Translations under genes and position numbers: made by a program
The notes under the pieces: generated by a model
The model's database searches: none
What the model was told of the DNA's origin: nothing
Seen by the model: only the letters and a program-made list of their open reading frames with translations
DNA from: Savagea sp.
Lineage (GTDB): Bacteria > Bacillota > Bacilli > Bacillales_A > Planococcaceae
Assembly (NCBI GenBank): GCA_030152585.1
Contig: JASLJC010000121.1
Span: 1-17,225 of the forward strand
Direction of reading: 5' to 3'
DNA: 17,225 nucleotides
Shown here: piece by piece, positions 1 through 7,794 of the stretch
Layout: the number at the start of each line of letters is the position of its first letter
How positions within the stretch are numbered: the stretch's first letter is position 1

Positions 1-1588
1 CTCCATGTGGAGGTGTTCCGTATTCGAATGCTTCCATTAAGAAACCGAACTGTTCTTTTGCTTCTTCTTCTGAGAAACCGAGTGCTTTAAACATCGCTTC
101 TTGCATCTCGCGCTCGTAAATACGTAAACTTCCGCCTCCGAGCTCATAGCCGTTTAATACCATATCGTAAGCTTGTGCACGAGCATTCGCAGGATCTGTT
201 TCCAATAAACTCGCATCAACAGGACGTGTAAATGGATGGTGTGCTGCTACATAACGTTCTGCTTCTTCATCATATTCAAATAATGGCCAATCGACTACCC
301 ATAAGAAATTGTATAATGACTCATCAATTAATCCACGTTCTTTTCCGAGTTTTGAACGTAATGCACCGAGTGATGCTGCTACGACAGATGCATCGTCTGC
401 GACGAATAATAACAAGTCTCCTGCTTCTGCTTCTGTCGCTTCTTTAATCGCTATACCTGCAGGTGTTTCTTTAAAGAATTTCGCAATCGGACCTGAATAA
501 TCCTCTTCTGTCACTTTCATCCACGCGAGACCTTTTGCACCGTAACGTTTAGCAAACTCTTCAAGTGCTTCGATATCTTTACGTGAATAGTCATCTGCTG
601 CACCTTTTACACAAATTGCTTTCACTTCGCCTCCACGCTCAACGGTTCCAGAGAACACTTTGAAGTCTGAGTCTTTCACAGCTTCTCCGAGATCGATTAA
701 TTCCATACCGAAACGTGTATCAGGTTTGTCTGAACCGAAACGCGCCATCGCTTCGTCATACGGCATACGTTGAAACGGTGTTTCGATATCGATTCCTTTC
801 ACACGTTTCATGACATATTTCATTAAATTTTCATTCAATGTTAAAATATCATCCATCTCCATGAAACTCATTTCCATGTCGATTTGTGTAAACTCTGGTT
901 GACGGTCAGCGCGTAAATCTTCATCGCGGAAACAACGAGCGATTTGGTAATAACGGTCAAATCCTGACACCATTAACAATTGTTTGAACAATTGTGGTGA
1001 TTGTGGAAGTGCGTAAAACTCGCCTCCGTGAACACGTGAAGGTACTAAATAGTCGCGTGCTCCTTCAGGTGTTGATTTCGTTAAAATTGGTGTTTCAACT
1101 TCTAAGAAGTTCTCTTCGTCTAAAAAGTCGCGGACTGCTTTCGTTACGTCCGAACGTAATTGGAAAGTACGCGCCAGTTTCGGACGGCGAAGATCGATAT
1201 AACGATATTTCAAACGAATGTCTTCTGATACGTCCGATACATCTTCAATCATAAACGGTGGGTTTTTCGCTTCATTGATAATCTCAATCGTTTCTGCTTG
1301 AATTTCAATGTCACCTGTTGCAAGCTTTTCGTTTTTTTGACTATCATCACGTTCTACTACTTTACCTGTTACAGATAAAACGTATTCGTTTCGTGCTTTA
1401 TCGGCTACTTCTAGCGCTTCTTTTGAAATATCTGGGTCTGCTACGATTTGCACGATACCGAAACGGTCACGCATATCGATGAAAATAAGTCCTCCTAAAT
1501 CACGACGCTTTTGTAACCATCCTTGTAATGTCACGACTTCGCCAATCTGTTCTTTCGTAATCTCTCCGCAATAATGTGTTCGTTTCAT
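1..1588 (-). CDS. aspS: Aspartyl-tRNA synthetase (3' end cut by window edge)
   Basis: Charges tRNA-Asp with aspartate in the cytoplasm; class II synthetase. The first 529 codons are visible; bacterial AspRS is about 590 residues, so roughly the last 60, with class II motif 3, lie outside the window. The N-terminal OB-fold that binds the anticodon (about 1-110) includes RRDLGGLIFIDMRDR. Motif 2 follows near residue 219 (FRDEDLRADRQPEFTQID). The insertion after about residue 280 fits the GAD domain of bacterial AspRS. The ATG at 1588-1586 is chosen because a GGAG ribosome site sits in the end of hisS, only 3 nt separate it from the hisS stop, and MKRTHYCGEI is a normal family start. It is therefore co-transcribed with hisS from the T-box promoter. 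Identification is secure. Whether the enzyme is discriminating or also charges tRNA-Asn was not judged. Confidence 0.97.
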   Translation of the reverse strand, partial: MKRTHYCGEITKEQIGEVVTLQGWLQKRRDLGGLIFIDMRDRFGIVQIVADPDISKEALEVADKARNEYVLSVTGKVVERDDSQKNEKLATGDIEIQAETIEIINEAKNPPFMIEDVSDVSEDIRLKYRYIDLRRPKLARTFQLRSDVTKAVRDFLDEENFLEVETPILTKSTPEGARDYLVPSRVHGGEFYALPQSPQLFKQLLMVSGFDRYYQIARCFRDEDLRADRQPEFTQIDMEMSFMEMDDILTLNENLMKYVMKRVKGIDIETPFQRMPYDEAMARFGSDKPDTRFGMELIDLGEAVKDSDFKVFSGTVERGGEVKAICVKGAADDYSRKDIEALEEFAKRYGAKGLAWMKVTEEDYSGPIAKFFKETPAGIAIKEATEAEAGDLLLFVADDASVVAASLGALRSKLGKERGLIDESLYNFLWVVDWPLFEYDEEAERYVAAHHPFTRPVDASLLETDPANARAQAYDMVLNGYELGGGSLRIYEREMQEAMFKALGFSEEEAKEQFGFLMEAFEYGTPPHG

Positions 1589-1591
1589 CAA

Positions 1592-2875
1592 TTATTCTCC
1601 ATCCTTTTTTACGAGCTGTTGTACAGTTTGTACAAGTTGCTCTAATTGTACTTCTTGTTGTGTCCCCGTCGCCATTTCTTTCAGTTGAGCTACACCTTCG
1701 TCTAGTTCATTATCTCCTAATACAATCGTATATGCTGCACCGAGACGATCGGCTGACTTCATTTGGCCTTTCATTTTACGAGATAAAAAGTCCATATCAG
1801 CGCGTAAGCCCGCATGGCGTAACTGTTGTAACATCGGAAATGCTTCATGCTCTGCTCGTTCACCTAATGTTACGATATATAAATCGAGCGGATCTTGACG
1901 TTGTAACGTTTTTCCTTCTGCTTCTAGCGCTAAAAGTAAACGTTCAATACTCATCGCAAACCCAATGCCTGCTGTATCGGGTCCGCCCATCTCTTCTGTT
2001 AAACCGTTATAACGACCACCTCCGCAAAGTGTCGTAATCGCGCCAAATCCATCTGATGTGCTCATAATTTCAAATGCAGTATGGTTATAATAGTCAAGTC
2101 CACGTACGAGGTTCGGGTCGAGTTCATATGCAATACCTGCTGCATCTAAATACGACTGTACACGTTCAAAATATGTACGTGATGCTTCATTTAAATAATC
2201 CGGAAGTGCTGGTGCTGACTTCATTAACGGATGATTGTGATCTTTTTTACAATCTAATATACGTAATGGGTTTTGGTTTAATCGCGTTTGACAATCTGAA
2301 CAAAACGCATCGATATGCGGTGCAAAGTGTTCTACAAGTGCTTCTCGATGGGCTTGACGAGATTCTGTATCTCCTAAAGAATTCAGTACGAGTTTAATAT
2401 CCGTTAGACCGACTCGTCGATAAACGTCAAGTGCTAACGCTATCGTTTCTGCATCAATTGCTGGATGTGCACTTCCGATCGCTTCCACTCCAAATTGAAC
2501 GAATTGACGATAACGACCTGCTTGTTGACGCTCATAACGGAACATCGGCCCGATATAATACAATTTTACGGGTTGATCCGGATAGCCGTACATTTTATTT
2601 TCAACAAATGAACGAACGACAGGCGCTGTTCCTTCAGGACGAAGAGTCATCGAACGGCCACCACGATCTTCAAATGTATACATTTCCTTTTGAACGATAT
2701 CCGTCGTATCACCGACAGCACGTTGAAATAATTCTGTTTGTTCAAACATCGGCGTACGTATTTCTTCATAACGATAAGAAGAACAAACGTCGCGCATGAC
2801 GGCTTCTACTTGTTGCCATGCCCAAGATTGTGTCGGTAAAATATCTTGCGTGCCACGTGGTACTTTGTATTTCAT
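1592..2875 (-). CDS. hisS: Histidyl-tRNA synthetase
   Basis: Attaches histidine to tRNA-His; class IIa homodimer, 427 residues, the usual family length. Class II motif 2 lies near residue 113 (GPMFRYERQQAGRYRQF). The histidine-specific signatures are LVRGLDYYNHTAFEI near 256 and GGGRYNGL near 286. Motif 3 (AGIGFAMSIERLLLALE) follows near 305, then an anticodon-binding domain of about 100 residues. The reading frame stays open upstream to 3130, but that part is T-box leader RNA. The ATG at 2875 is chosen because MKYKVPRGTQDILP is the canonical HisRS start and an AAGGAG site precedes it at a good distance. First gene of a two-gene operon with aspS, under T-box control by uncharged tRNA-His. Confidence 0.98.
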   Translation of the reverse strand: MKYKVPRGTQDILPTQSWAWQQVEAVMRDVCSSYRYEEIRTPMFEQTELFQRAVGDTTDIVQKEMYTFEDRGGRSMTLRPEGTAPVVRSFVENKMYGYPDQPVKLYYIGPMFRYERQQAGRYRQFVQFGVEAIGSAHPAIDAETIALALDVYRRVGLTDIKLVLNSLGDTESRQAHREALVEHFAPHIDAFCSDCQTRLNQNPLRILDCKKDHNHPLMKSAPALPDYLNEASRTYFERVQSYLDAAGIAYELDPNLVRGLDYYNHTAFEIMSTSDGFGAITTLCGGGRYNGLTEEMGGPDTAGIGFAMSIERLLLALEAEGKTLQRQDPLDLYIVTLGERAEHEAFPMLQQLRHAGLRADMDFLSRKMKGQMKSADRLGAAYTIVLGDNELDEGVAQLKEMATGTQQEVQLEQLVQTVQQLVKKDGE

Positions 2876-2924
2876 CACAAATCTCTCCTTTAAAATTTCA
2901 ATAACAAACCTATTTTTAACAATA

Positions 2925-2963
2925 AAAAAAGCCCCATCCCTCATGTCGTAAGGGACGAGAGCA
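2925..2963 (-). terminator. Conditional terminator of the hisS T-box leader
   Basis: On the minus strand, GCTCT and GGGGC close an outer stem and TCCCT pairs with AGGGA inside, with a small internal loop between them, followed by seven T's. The 5' arm holds the GTCCC that competes for the T-box GGG, so uncharged tRNA-His should prevent this hairpin from forming. Confidence 0.9.
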
Positions 2964-3180
2964 TATAGCTTCCGCGGTTCCACCCAAATTGATAGTTCAA
3001 CTATCCACTTAAGTCCGAATAACGGTTCGGTTGTCCGTCTATGTTTACTCGGTTTCAACATAGCACTTCCGTGGTGTTTTTCGATAAACGATTCGTAAAA
3101 AGCTCTCAGTCTTCGGCTTTTCTCCCTCATACGAAGTGCATTTATGTACTCGCCACTTCATTAGCTTTCATATTTACATT
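2925..3180 (-). promoter_or_regulatory. T-box riboswitch leader of hisS-aspS (His specifier)
   Basis: Untranslated leader that senses uncharged tRNA and decides between termination and read-through. The conserved T-box GGGTGGAACCGCGG is at 2986-2973. Stem I can be drawn by hand: a 6-bp helix TTCGTA/TACGAA and a 7-bp helix ATAAATG/CGTTTAT flank a specifier loop with AGTA on the 5' side and GAAAAACAC on the 3' side. The loop carries a histidine CAC codon at 3076-3074, followed by a second CAC at 3073-3071. Before hisS lies a terminator hairpin (2963-2932) with seven T's (2931-2925). Its GTCCC arm can instead pair with the GGG of the T-box to form the antiterminator. The hisS ribosome site follows about 40 nt later. 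The class is certain; the exact specifier frame is inferred from the gene and the fold. Confidence 0.95.
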
Positions 3181-3186
3181 ACTCTT

Positions 3187-3215
3187 ATCATAGTCAGATT
3201 AAAAAGATGTGTCAA
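3187..3215 (-). promoter_or_regulatory. Sigma-A promoter of hisS-aspS
   Basis: On the minus strand a perfect -35 TTGACA (3215-3210) is separated by exactly 17 bp from a -10 TATGAT (3192-3187), with one mismatch to TATAAT. The expected start point, near 3180, falls just before the first strand of T-box stem I. This places the whole leader in the transcript and gives a 5' untranslated region of about 305 nt. Confidence 0.88.
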
Positions 3216-3253
3216 CTCCTTTCGTTTCATTGTAGAGTTTTCGAGAAAAAACA

Positions 3254-3261
3254 TCTACAAT
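3254..3261 (+). promoter_or_regulatory. Candidate yrvJ promoter -10 within an inverted repeat
   Basis: TACAAT at 3256-3261 is a plausible -10 for the amidase gene, about 20 nt before its start codon. No good -35 is visible at 17 bp (TAGAGT matches three of six positions), so the promoter may be weak or activator dependent. The -10 lies in the right arm of an inverted repeat, ATTGTAGA (3229-3236) and TCTACAAT (3254-3261), 17 bp apart. Confidence 0.4.
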
Positions 3262-3281
3262 ATGAGTAAGGTGGTGATCAG

Positions 3282-4844
3282 TTGAAATTTAAAAATCAAA
3301 CAATTATAGGACTTATCACTCTTCTATTGGTGAGTTCTATACTTCTCGCTCTTCCAACGTCTCACTTTGACGTACAGGCAGCGAGTCTAACATTAGAAGT
3401 AGATGCTGAAAAATTAAATATGAGACAAGGACCCGGACTTTCCTATCCTGTCATTTCTTCGTTAAAAGAGGGCGACCGCCTCAACGTACACGACTCAAAA
3501 GATGAATGGCTTAAAGTCGAAGCAAAAGGAAAAGTCGGCTGGGTTGCTTCATGGATGACCCGTTCGACTCAAAAAAAGGAAAAAGATCATAGGGCATCAA
3601 CTGTTGCTGTATCGACAACGAATGGATTAAATATTCGTTCTGGACCTTCTATGCAACACCCTTCTATCGGAAAAATTGATGCTGGCAAACAGATAGACGT
3701 TCAATCAACACAAGGAGATTGGGCCTACGTAAAAGTAGATGGAATGTACGGCTGGGTTTACCGCTCGTATTTATCTCAAGTCAATGAAAAGACAATCCAA
3801 TCGAATAAACAAAAAGCGTCGTCTAAACAAACAGCAAAAGATCAATTCCACGTAGCGGTTAGCGGTTTAAATGTACGTTCTGAACCGACTTTACAATCTA
3901 ACAAAGTGACTGTCATTTATGAAGATGAAGTATACCCGATTAACGAACGAAAAGGGAATTGGTTGCAAATTAAATTAGACGACGGTTCTAAAGGTTGGGT
4001 TTATGCGTTTCACGGAACAATCGGTGGAAAAGTCAAATCGAAAACAGGCAAAAATATAGCGACGACGCTCACTGAAGGGACGAATTTACGCGCACAACCT
4101 ACGACAAATTCTGATGTTGTTTTGCGTGTCGGAGCCGGAGAACAATTCACTATTTTAAATGTCGTAGATAAATGGTATGAAGTCGCTTTACAAGACGGAC
4201 AAACAGCATACTTAGCTAGTTGGGTCGTATCTAGCAACGCCGTAAAGAAAAAAGAGAAACGTCAACCTGTATCAGAACGACGAAAAAAGGCAACGACACC
4301 TGGCACTTTAAACGGAATTTCAATCGTTATTGATGCAGGTCATGGTGGCCATGATCGCGGCACGACAGGCGTTAGAGGAACGCGCGAAAAAGATTTAACA
4401 TTATGGACCGCTGAATCACTCGCATCGAAACTAAAAGAAGCCGGTGCTCAAGTAACGATGACACGTAATGCAGATGAGTATGTATCACTTCGTTCACGTG
4501 TTGCATTACGAGAAGAAATGAACGCAGATGCTTTCATTAGTTTACATTACGATGCAAATACTGATCCGTCTATTCGTGGATTTACGACTTACTATTATAC
4601 GAAAGAACAAAGAGATTTAGCACGTTCGATTAATACCGCGTTAGAAAAAAACATTTCACTTTCTAATCGTGGAAATCAAGTCGGAAATTACCTCGTCATT
4701 CGAGAAAATACACGAGATGCCGTTTTAATTGAACTCGGATTTTTAACGAACGCAGCGGAAGAACAAATTATTTTAACGAAGAAATATCGAGAACAAGCGA
4801 CATATGGAATTTATACAGGTATTTTAAACTTCTTTAACGATTAA
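3282..4844 (+). CDS. yrvJ: Secreted N-acetylmuramoyl-L-alanine amidase with four SH3b domains (YrvJ type)
   Basis: Predicted zinc amidase that cuts the bond between N-acetylmuramic acid and L-alanine in peptidoglycan, outside the cell. 520 residues, close to B. subtilis YrvJ. A signal peptide (about 1-33, hydrophobic core, VQA-A cleavage site) is followed by four bacterial SH3 repeats near 36-95, 105-162, 187-245 and 257-318. Each has the LN(M/I/V)R-x-x-P or NLRAQP pattern. The Amidase_3 catalytic domain runs from about 342 to the end. Expected zinc ligands and catalytic residues are present: H354 (DAGHGG), E369 (REKDL), H422 (SLHYDA) and E484 (LIELGF). The start is TTG, supported by AAGGTGGTG just upstream; the in-frame signal peptide fits. 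This is the only plus-strand gene here. Staphylococcal LytH is a shorter relative at the same locus, so a LytH-like role in wall synthesis is possible but inferred. Confidence 0.93.
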   Translation: MKFKNQTIIGLITLLLVSSILLALPTSHFDVQAASLTLEVDAEKLNMRQGPGLSYPVISSLKEGDRLNVHDSKDEWLKVEAKGKVGWVASWMTRSTQKKEKDHRASTVAVSTTNGLNIRSGPSMQHPSIGKIDAGKQIDVQSTQGDWAYVKVDGMYGWVYRSYLSQVNEKTIQSNKQKASSKQTAKDQFHVAVSGLNVRSEPTLQSNKVTVIYEDEVYPINERKGNWLQIKLDDGSKGWVYAFHGTIGGKVKSKTGKNIATTLTEGTNLRAQPTTNSDVVLRVGAGEQFTILNVVDKWYEVALQDGQTAYLASWVVSSNAVKKKEKRQPVSERRKKATTPGTLNGISIVIDAGHGGHDRGTTGVRGTREKDLTLWTAESLASKLKEAGAQVTMTRNADEYVSLRSRVALREEMNADAFISLHYDANTDPSIRGFTTYYYTKEQRDLARSINTALEKNISLSNRGNQVGNYLVIRENTRDAVLIELGFLTNAAEEQIILTKKYREQATYGIYTGILNFFND

Positions 4845-4875
4845 AAATGAATCTGTACAATTTTTTGACAACTAA

Positions 4876-4949
4876 AAGACGTACACCTCCGCATTTTCTC
4901 TTATTCTTTAAAAGTCGAGAATGCGAGATCGAGCGGTGGAGTACGTCTT
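4876..4949. other. Long imperfect stem-loop downstream of yrvJ
   Basis: Arms 4876-4892 and 4933-4949 pair over 15 of 17 positions (AAGACGTAC-CC-CCGC). Inside them CGCATT..CTC (4890-4900) can pair with GAGAATGCG (4917-4925) through a 2-nt bulge; the inner stem shares its CGC with the outer one, so the two compete. Read on the minus strand the structure ends in TTTTAGTT and could be a backup terminator for dtd. On the plus strand no T run follows. It could also be a repeat unit or a small structured RNA; no second copy was seen in the window. Confidence 0.5.
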
Positions 4950-4972
4950 CATTCTATTACTAGTTGAAAATG

Positions 4973-5021
4973 AAAAGATATGCTCATCAATAGACACTTC
5001 TATATTGAGCATATCTTTTTT
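4973..5021. terminator. Bidirectional terminator between yrvJ and dtd
   Basis: Perfect 14-bp arms, AAAAGATATGCTCA (4973-4986) and TGAGCATATCTTTT (5006-5019), with further pairing possible in the 19-nt loop. T's follow on the plus strand (5016-5021), and the A run at 4973-4976 gives T's on the minus strand. It begins 3 nt beyond the dtd stop and suits both convergent genes. Confidence 0.9.
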
Positions 5022-5465
5022 CTATTTCGATTCAACAATGAGCGTGACAGGTCCATCATTGACGAGTGCAACGTCCATCATTGCACCAAATGTACCCGTT
5101 TCAACGTGTAAATGATAGTCTTTTTTCAAAACTTCATTGAATCGCTCCCATAGCGGTTTGGCGATGTCAGGTCTCGCTGCTTCTGTAAAGCTCGGGCGAC
5201 GTCCTTTTTTCGTATCCCCGTACAACGTAAATTGAGAAACTGATAAAATATCCCCTTTTACTTGTTGAATTGAATCGTTCATTTTTCCTTCTTCATCTTC
5301 CCATAAACGTAAATGTGCGATTTTGTTTGCGACATACTGAATATCTTCTTCTGTGTCACCTTCTTTTATTCCAACAAGCAATACGTATCCTTTACCGATT
5401 GCTCCGACTACTTCACCATCTACCGTGACAGCTCCTTGACGTACGCGTTGTAATACTACTTTCAT
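5022..5465 (-). CDS. dtd: D-aminoacyl-tRNA deacylase
   Basis: Removes D-amino acids (and glycine from mischarged tRNA-Ala) from tRNA, keeping D-residues out of translation; cytoplasmic homodimer. 147 residues, the standard length. The start MKVVLQRVRQGAVTV is typical. The active-site motif SQFTLYGDTKKGRRPSF is near 77-93 and the C-terminal NDGPVTL loop, whose Gly-Pro recognises the D-chiral centre across the dimer, is near 135-141. The ATG at 5465 has an ideal AAGGAGG site that overlaps the relA stop codon (10-nt gap), so it is co-transcribed with relA and probably translated by coupling. A strong terminator follows directly. Confidence 0.97.
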   Translation of the reverse strand: MKVVLQRVRQGAVTVDGEVVGAIGKGYVLLVGIKEGDTEEDIQYVANKIAHLRLWEDEEGKMNDSIQQVKGDILSVSQFTLYGDTKKGRRPSFTEAARPDIAKPLWERFNEVLKKDYHLHVETGTFGAMMDVALVNDGPVTLIVESK

Positions 5466-5475
5466 TATATCCTCC

Positions 5476-7683
5476 TTAATTTGTCACTCGATGTACAGTG
5501 TGTACATCTTCAATTTGTTTTAAACGTCGTGCGATATGTTCTAAATGATCAATACTTTTAATTTGAATTGTCAAATGTATACGTGCTGTTTTTTGAGAAG
5601 TCGCTTTGCCTTCAATTGCGACGATCGGGACGTTCATTTCTGTTAATTCAATCATGACTTCATTTAATAAACCGTCTCGGTCCATCGCCCAAAGTTCAAT
5701 GTCAACATCGAACTTCTTATTCGTTTTCGTCTCTTCATTTACTGCCCATTCAACTTCTAAATAACGGTCTTCTTCATCCGTTCCATTTATAACATTCGGA
5801 CAATCGGTTCGGTGGACTGAAACGCCACGACCTTTCGTAATAAAACCGATAATCTCATCACCTGGCACAGGATTACAACATTTCGATAAGCGAATTAACA
5901 TATTGTCGATACCTTTGACGATGACGCCAGATGAAGGCAATTTTTTCTGGCTTTCTGTTTGTTTCGTTTTCATCGTCGATACGACTTTATTTAACGTATC
6001 ACGTTCTTCTCTTTCACGACGTAATTTTTCTGTTAAACGGTTTGATACTTGTTGTGCTGTAATGCCTCCACCACCGACTTGCGCATACATATCTTCCAAT
6101 GAGGCGAAACTAAATTTATCAAGCGCTCGTTGAATATTTTCAGGTGTGATAGCTTCGGCTAACGTATAATTTTTAGATAAAATATCACGCTCGACTAATT
6201 CACGACCTTTTTCAATATTTTCTTCTCGCAATTGTCTTTTAAAATATTGTCTTATTTTCGTTCGTGCTTGAGATGTTGTCACTAATTTTAACCAATCACG
6301 ACTCGGCCCAAACGATTGTTTTGACGTTAATACTTCAATAATGTCTCCTGTTTTTAATGGATGATCTAACGGAACCATTTTCCCATTTACTTTCACACCG
6401 ATCGTTCGATTACCAACTTCTGAATGGACTCGGTAAGCAAAATCTAAAGGAACCGACCCTTTCGGTAATTCGATGACGTCGCCTTTCGGTGTAAATACGT
6501 ACACCATATCTGAAAATAAATCGAACTTTAAAGATTCCATAAAGTCTTCCGCATTAGCTGATTCGTGTTGTAATTCTAATATTTCTCGGAACCACGTAAG
6601 TTTTGATTCGATATCTGTTCCAGCTGCTTCTCGTTTTCCTTCTTTATACGCCCAGTGTGCAGCTACCCCGTACTCTGCAATTTTATGCATTTCTTCGGTT
6701 CGGATTTGTACTTCAAGCGGATCTCCTTCTGGACCGACCACTGTCGTATGAAGCGATTGATACATATTTTGCTTCGGCATGGCGATATAATCTTTAAAAC
6801 GTCCTGGCATTGGCTTCCATAACGTATGAATGACGCCGAGCACCGCATAGCAATCTTTAATACTTTTTAAAACAATTCGAACAGCGAGCAAATCATAGAT
6901 TTCATTAAATTCTTTATGTTGCATGACCATTTTTTGATAAATTGAATAAATATGTTTTGGGCGCCCTGAAATATCAGCTTCTAATCCCATTCGGTCTGTT
7001 TCACCCCGAATGACTTCCATCACATCTTCTAAATATTGTTCACGTTCTGTTCGTTTTTTATCCATTAAATGAACGACGCGATAATATTGTTGTGGGTTTA
7101 AATAACGTAATGCCGTATCTTCTAACTCCCATTTAATCGTAGAAATCCCTAAACGATGCGCAAGAGGCGCAAATATGTCGAGTGTTTCTGCTGAAATTCG
7201 TTTCTGTTTTTCTTTCGGCACGTGATGTAATGTGCGCATATTATGAAGGCGATCGGCTAATTTAATTAAAATAACACGAACATCTTGTGCCATCGCAATA
7301 AACATTTTCCGATGGTTTTCTGCTTGTTTTTCTTCATTTGAACGAAACTTTAACTTATCTAGTTTTGTGACTCCATCGACGAGTATCGCCACTTCTTCCC
7401 CAAATTGTGACACGAGATCTTCTCGACTCACCGGTGTATCTTCTACGACATCGTGTAAAAACCCTGCAGCTACCGTTGCCGGGTCCATTTGTAAATGGGC
7501 TAAAATACCAGCTACTTGAATCGGATGAATAATATACGGTTCACCCGACTTCCGAAACTGTCCTTCGTGTGCATCTCGGGCAGCATAATATGCTTTTTCA
7601 ATAAATGTCACATTTTCTTCATTCATATACGTTGCAACGAGCGCAAATATATCTTGTTCAGTCATATTTTTATCTTTCGCCAT
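5476..7683 (-). CDS. relA: Bifunctional (p)ppGpp synthetase/hydrolase Rel
   Basis: Makes and degrades the alarmone (p)ppGpp in the stringent response. 735 residues, as in other Firmicute long Rel proteins. The N-terminal HD hydrolase is intact (H53; H77-D78 with E81-D82 in HDVVEDT). The synthetase domain (about 180-340) carries RFKDYI, the form seen in bifunctional Rel, and MYQSLHTTVVG. TGS follows near 391-453 (VYVFTPKGDVIELP). Near 596-610 the zinc-finger-like SKCCNPVPGD motif appears, and an ACT domain closes the protein (about 660-735). The frame is open to 7716, but that ATG lies inside a terminator hairpin. The ATG at 7683 is preceded by GGGAGGAAGGGG and gives the usual family start. 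Uncharged tRNA on the ribosome should activate it. Expression appears to pass the hairpin at 7706-7765. Confidence 0.97.
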   Translation of the reverse strand: MAKDKNMTEQDIFALVATYMNEENVTFIEKAYYAARDAHEGQFRKSGEPYIIHPIQVAGILAHLQMDPATVAAGFLHDVVEDTPVSREDLVSQFGEEVAILVDGVTKLDKLKFRSNEEKQAENHRKMFIAMAQDVRVILIKLADRLHNMRTLHHVPKEKQKRISAETLDIFAPLAHRLGISTIKWELEDTALRYLNPQQYYRVVHLMDKKRTEREQYLEDVMEVIRGETDRMGLEADISGRPKHIYSIYQKMVMQHKEFNEIYDLLAVRIVLKSIKDCYAVLGVIHTLWKPMPGRFKDYIAMPKQNMYQSLHTTVVGPEGDPLEVQIRTEEMHKIAEYGVAAHWAYKEGKREAAGTDIESKLTWFREILELQHESANAEDFMESLKFDLFSDMVYVFTPKGDVIELPKGSVPLDFAYRVHSEVGNRTIGVKVNGKMVPLDHPLKTGDIIEVLTSKQSFGPSRDWLKLVTTSQARTKIRQYFKRQLREENIEKGRELVERDILSKNYTLAEAITPENIQRALDKFSFASLEDMYAQVGGGGITAQQVSNRLTEKLRREREERDTLNKVVSTMKTKQTESQKKLPSSGVIVKGIDNMLIRLSKCCNPVPGDEIIGFITKGRGVSVHRTDCPNVINGTDEEDRYLEVEWAVNEETKTNKKFDVDIELWAMDRDGLLNEVMIELTEMNVPIVAIEGKATSQKTARIHLTIQIKSIDHLEHIARRLKQIEDVHTVHRVTN

Positions 7684-7705
7684 ATGAAACCCCTTCCTCC
7701 CTATG

Positions 7706-7765
7706 AAAAAAATCACGAGGTTGCATAAACGTCTGTTCCATCGACGTTTTGCAATCGCTCGTGAT
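7706..7765 (-). terminator. Strong stem-loop with T run between apt and relA
   Basis: Three stacked helices of 8, 5 and 7 bp are visible: ATCACGAG (7712-7719) with CTCGTGAT (7758-7765), TTGCA (7721-7725) with TGCAA (7750-7754), and AAACGTC (7727-7733) with GACGTTT (7743-7749). On the minus strand the stem is followed by seven T's (7712-7706). It fits an intrinsic terminator of the yrvD-recJ-apt transcript, yet only 22 nt separate the T run from the relA ATG. Confidence 0.88.
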
Positions 7766-7794
7766 CTTTCGTAATCGATTCTTTTTAACGGAAC

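Noticed and set aside
1576..2037. 153-codon plus-strand open frame opposite hisS
   Set aside because: Fully antisense to conserved HisRS sequence, low-complexity Leu/Val-rich product, no ribosome site; a shadow frame.
2876..3130. 85-residue N-terminal extension of HisRS starting at 3130
   Set aside because: The sequence is the T-box leader (stem I, T-box motif, terminator), it does not resemble any HisRS N-terminus, and a good ribosome site precedes the ATG at 2875.
4921..5115. 64-codon plus-strand frame after yrvJ
   Set aside because: It begins in one stem-loop, crosses the terminator and runs antisense into dtd; no ribosome site.
7684..7716. Upstream relA start at 7716
   Set aside because: It lies within the terminator stem and would place the strong GGGAGGAAGGGG ribosome site inside the coding sequence; the family start is MAKDKN-like.
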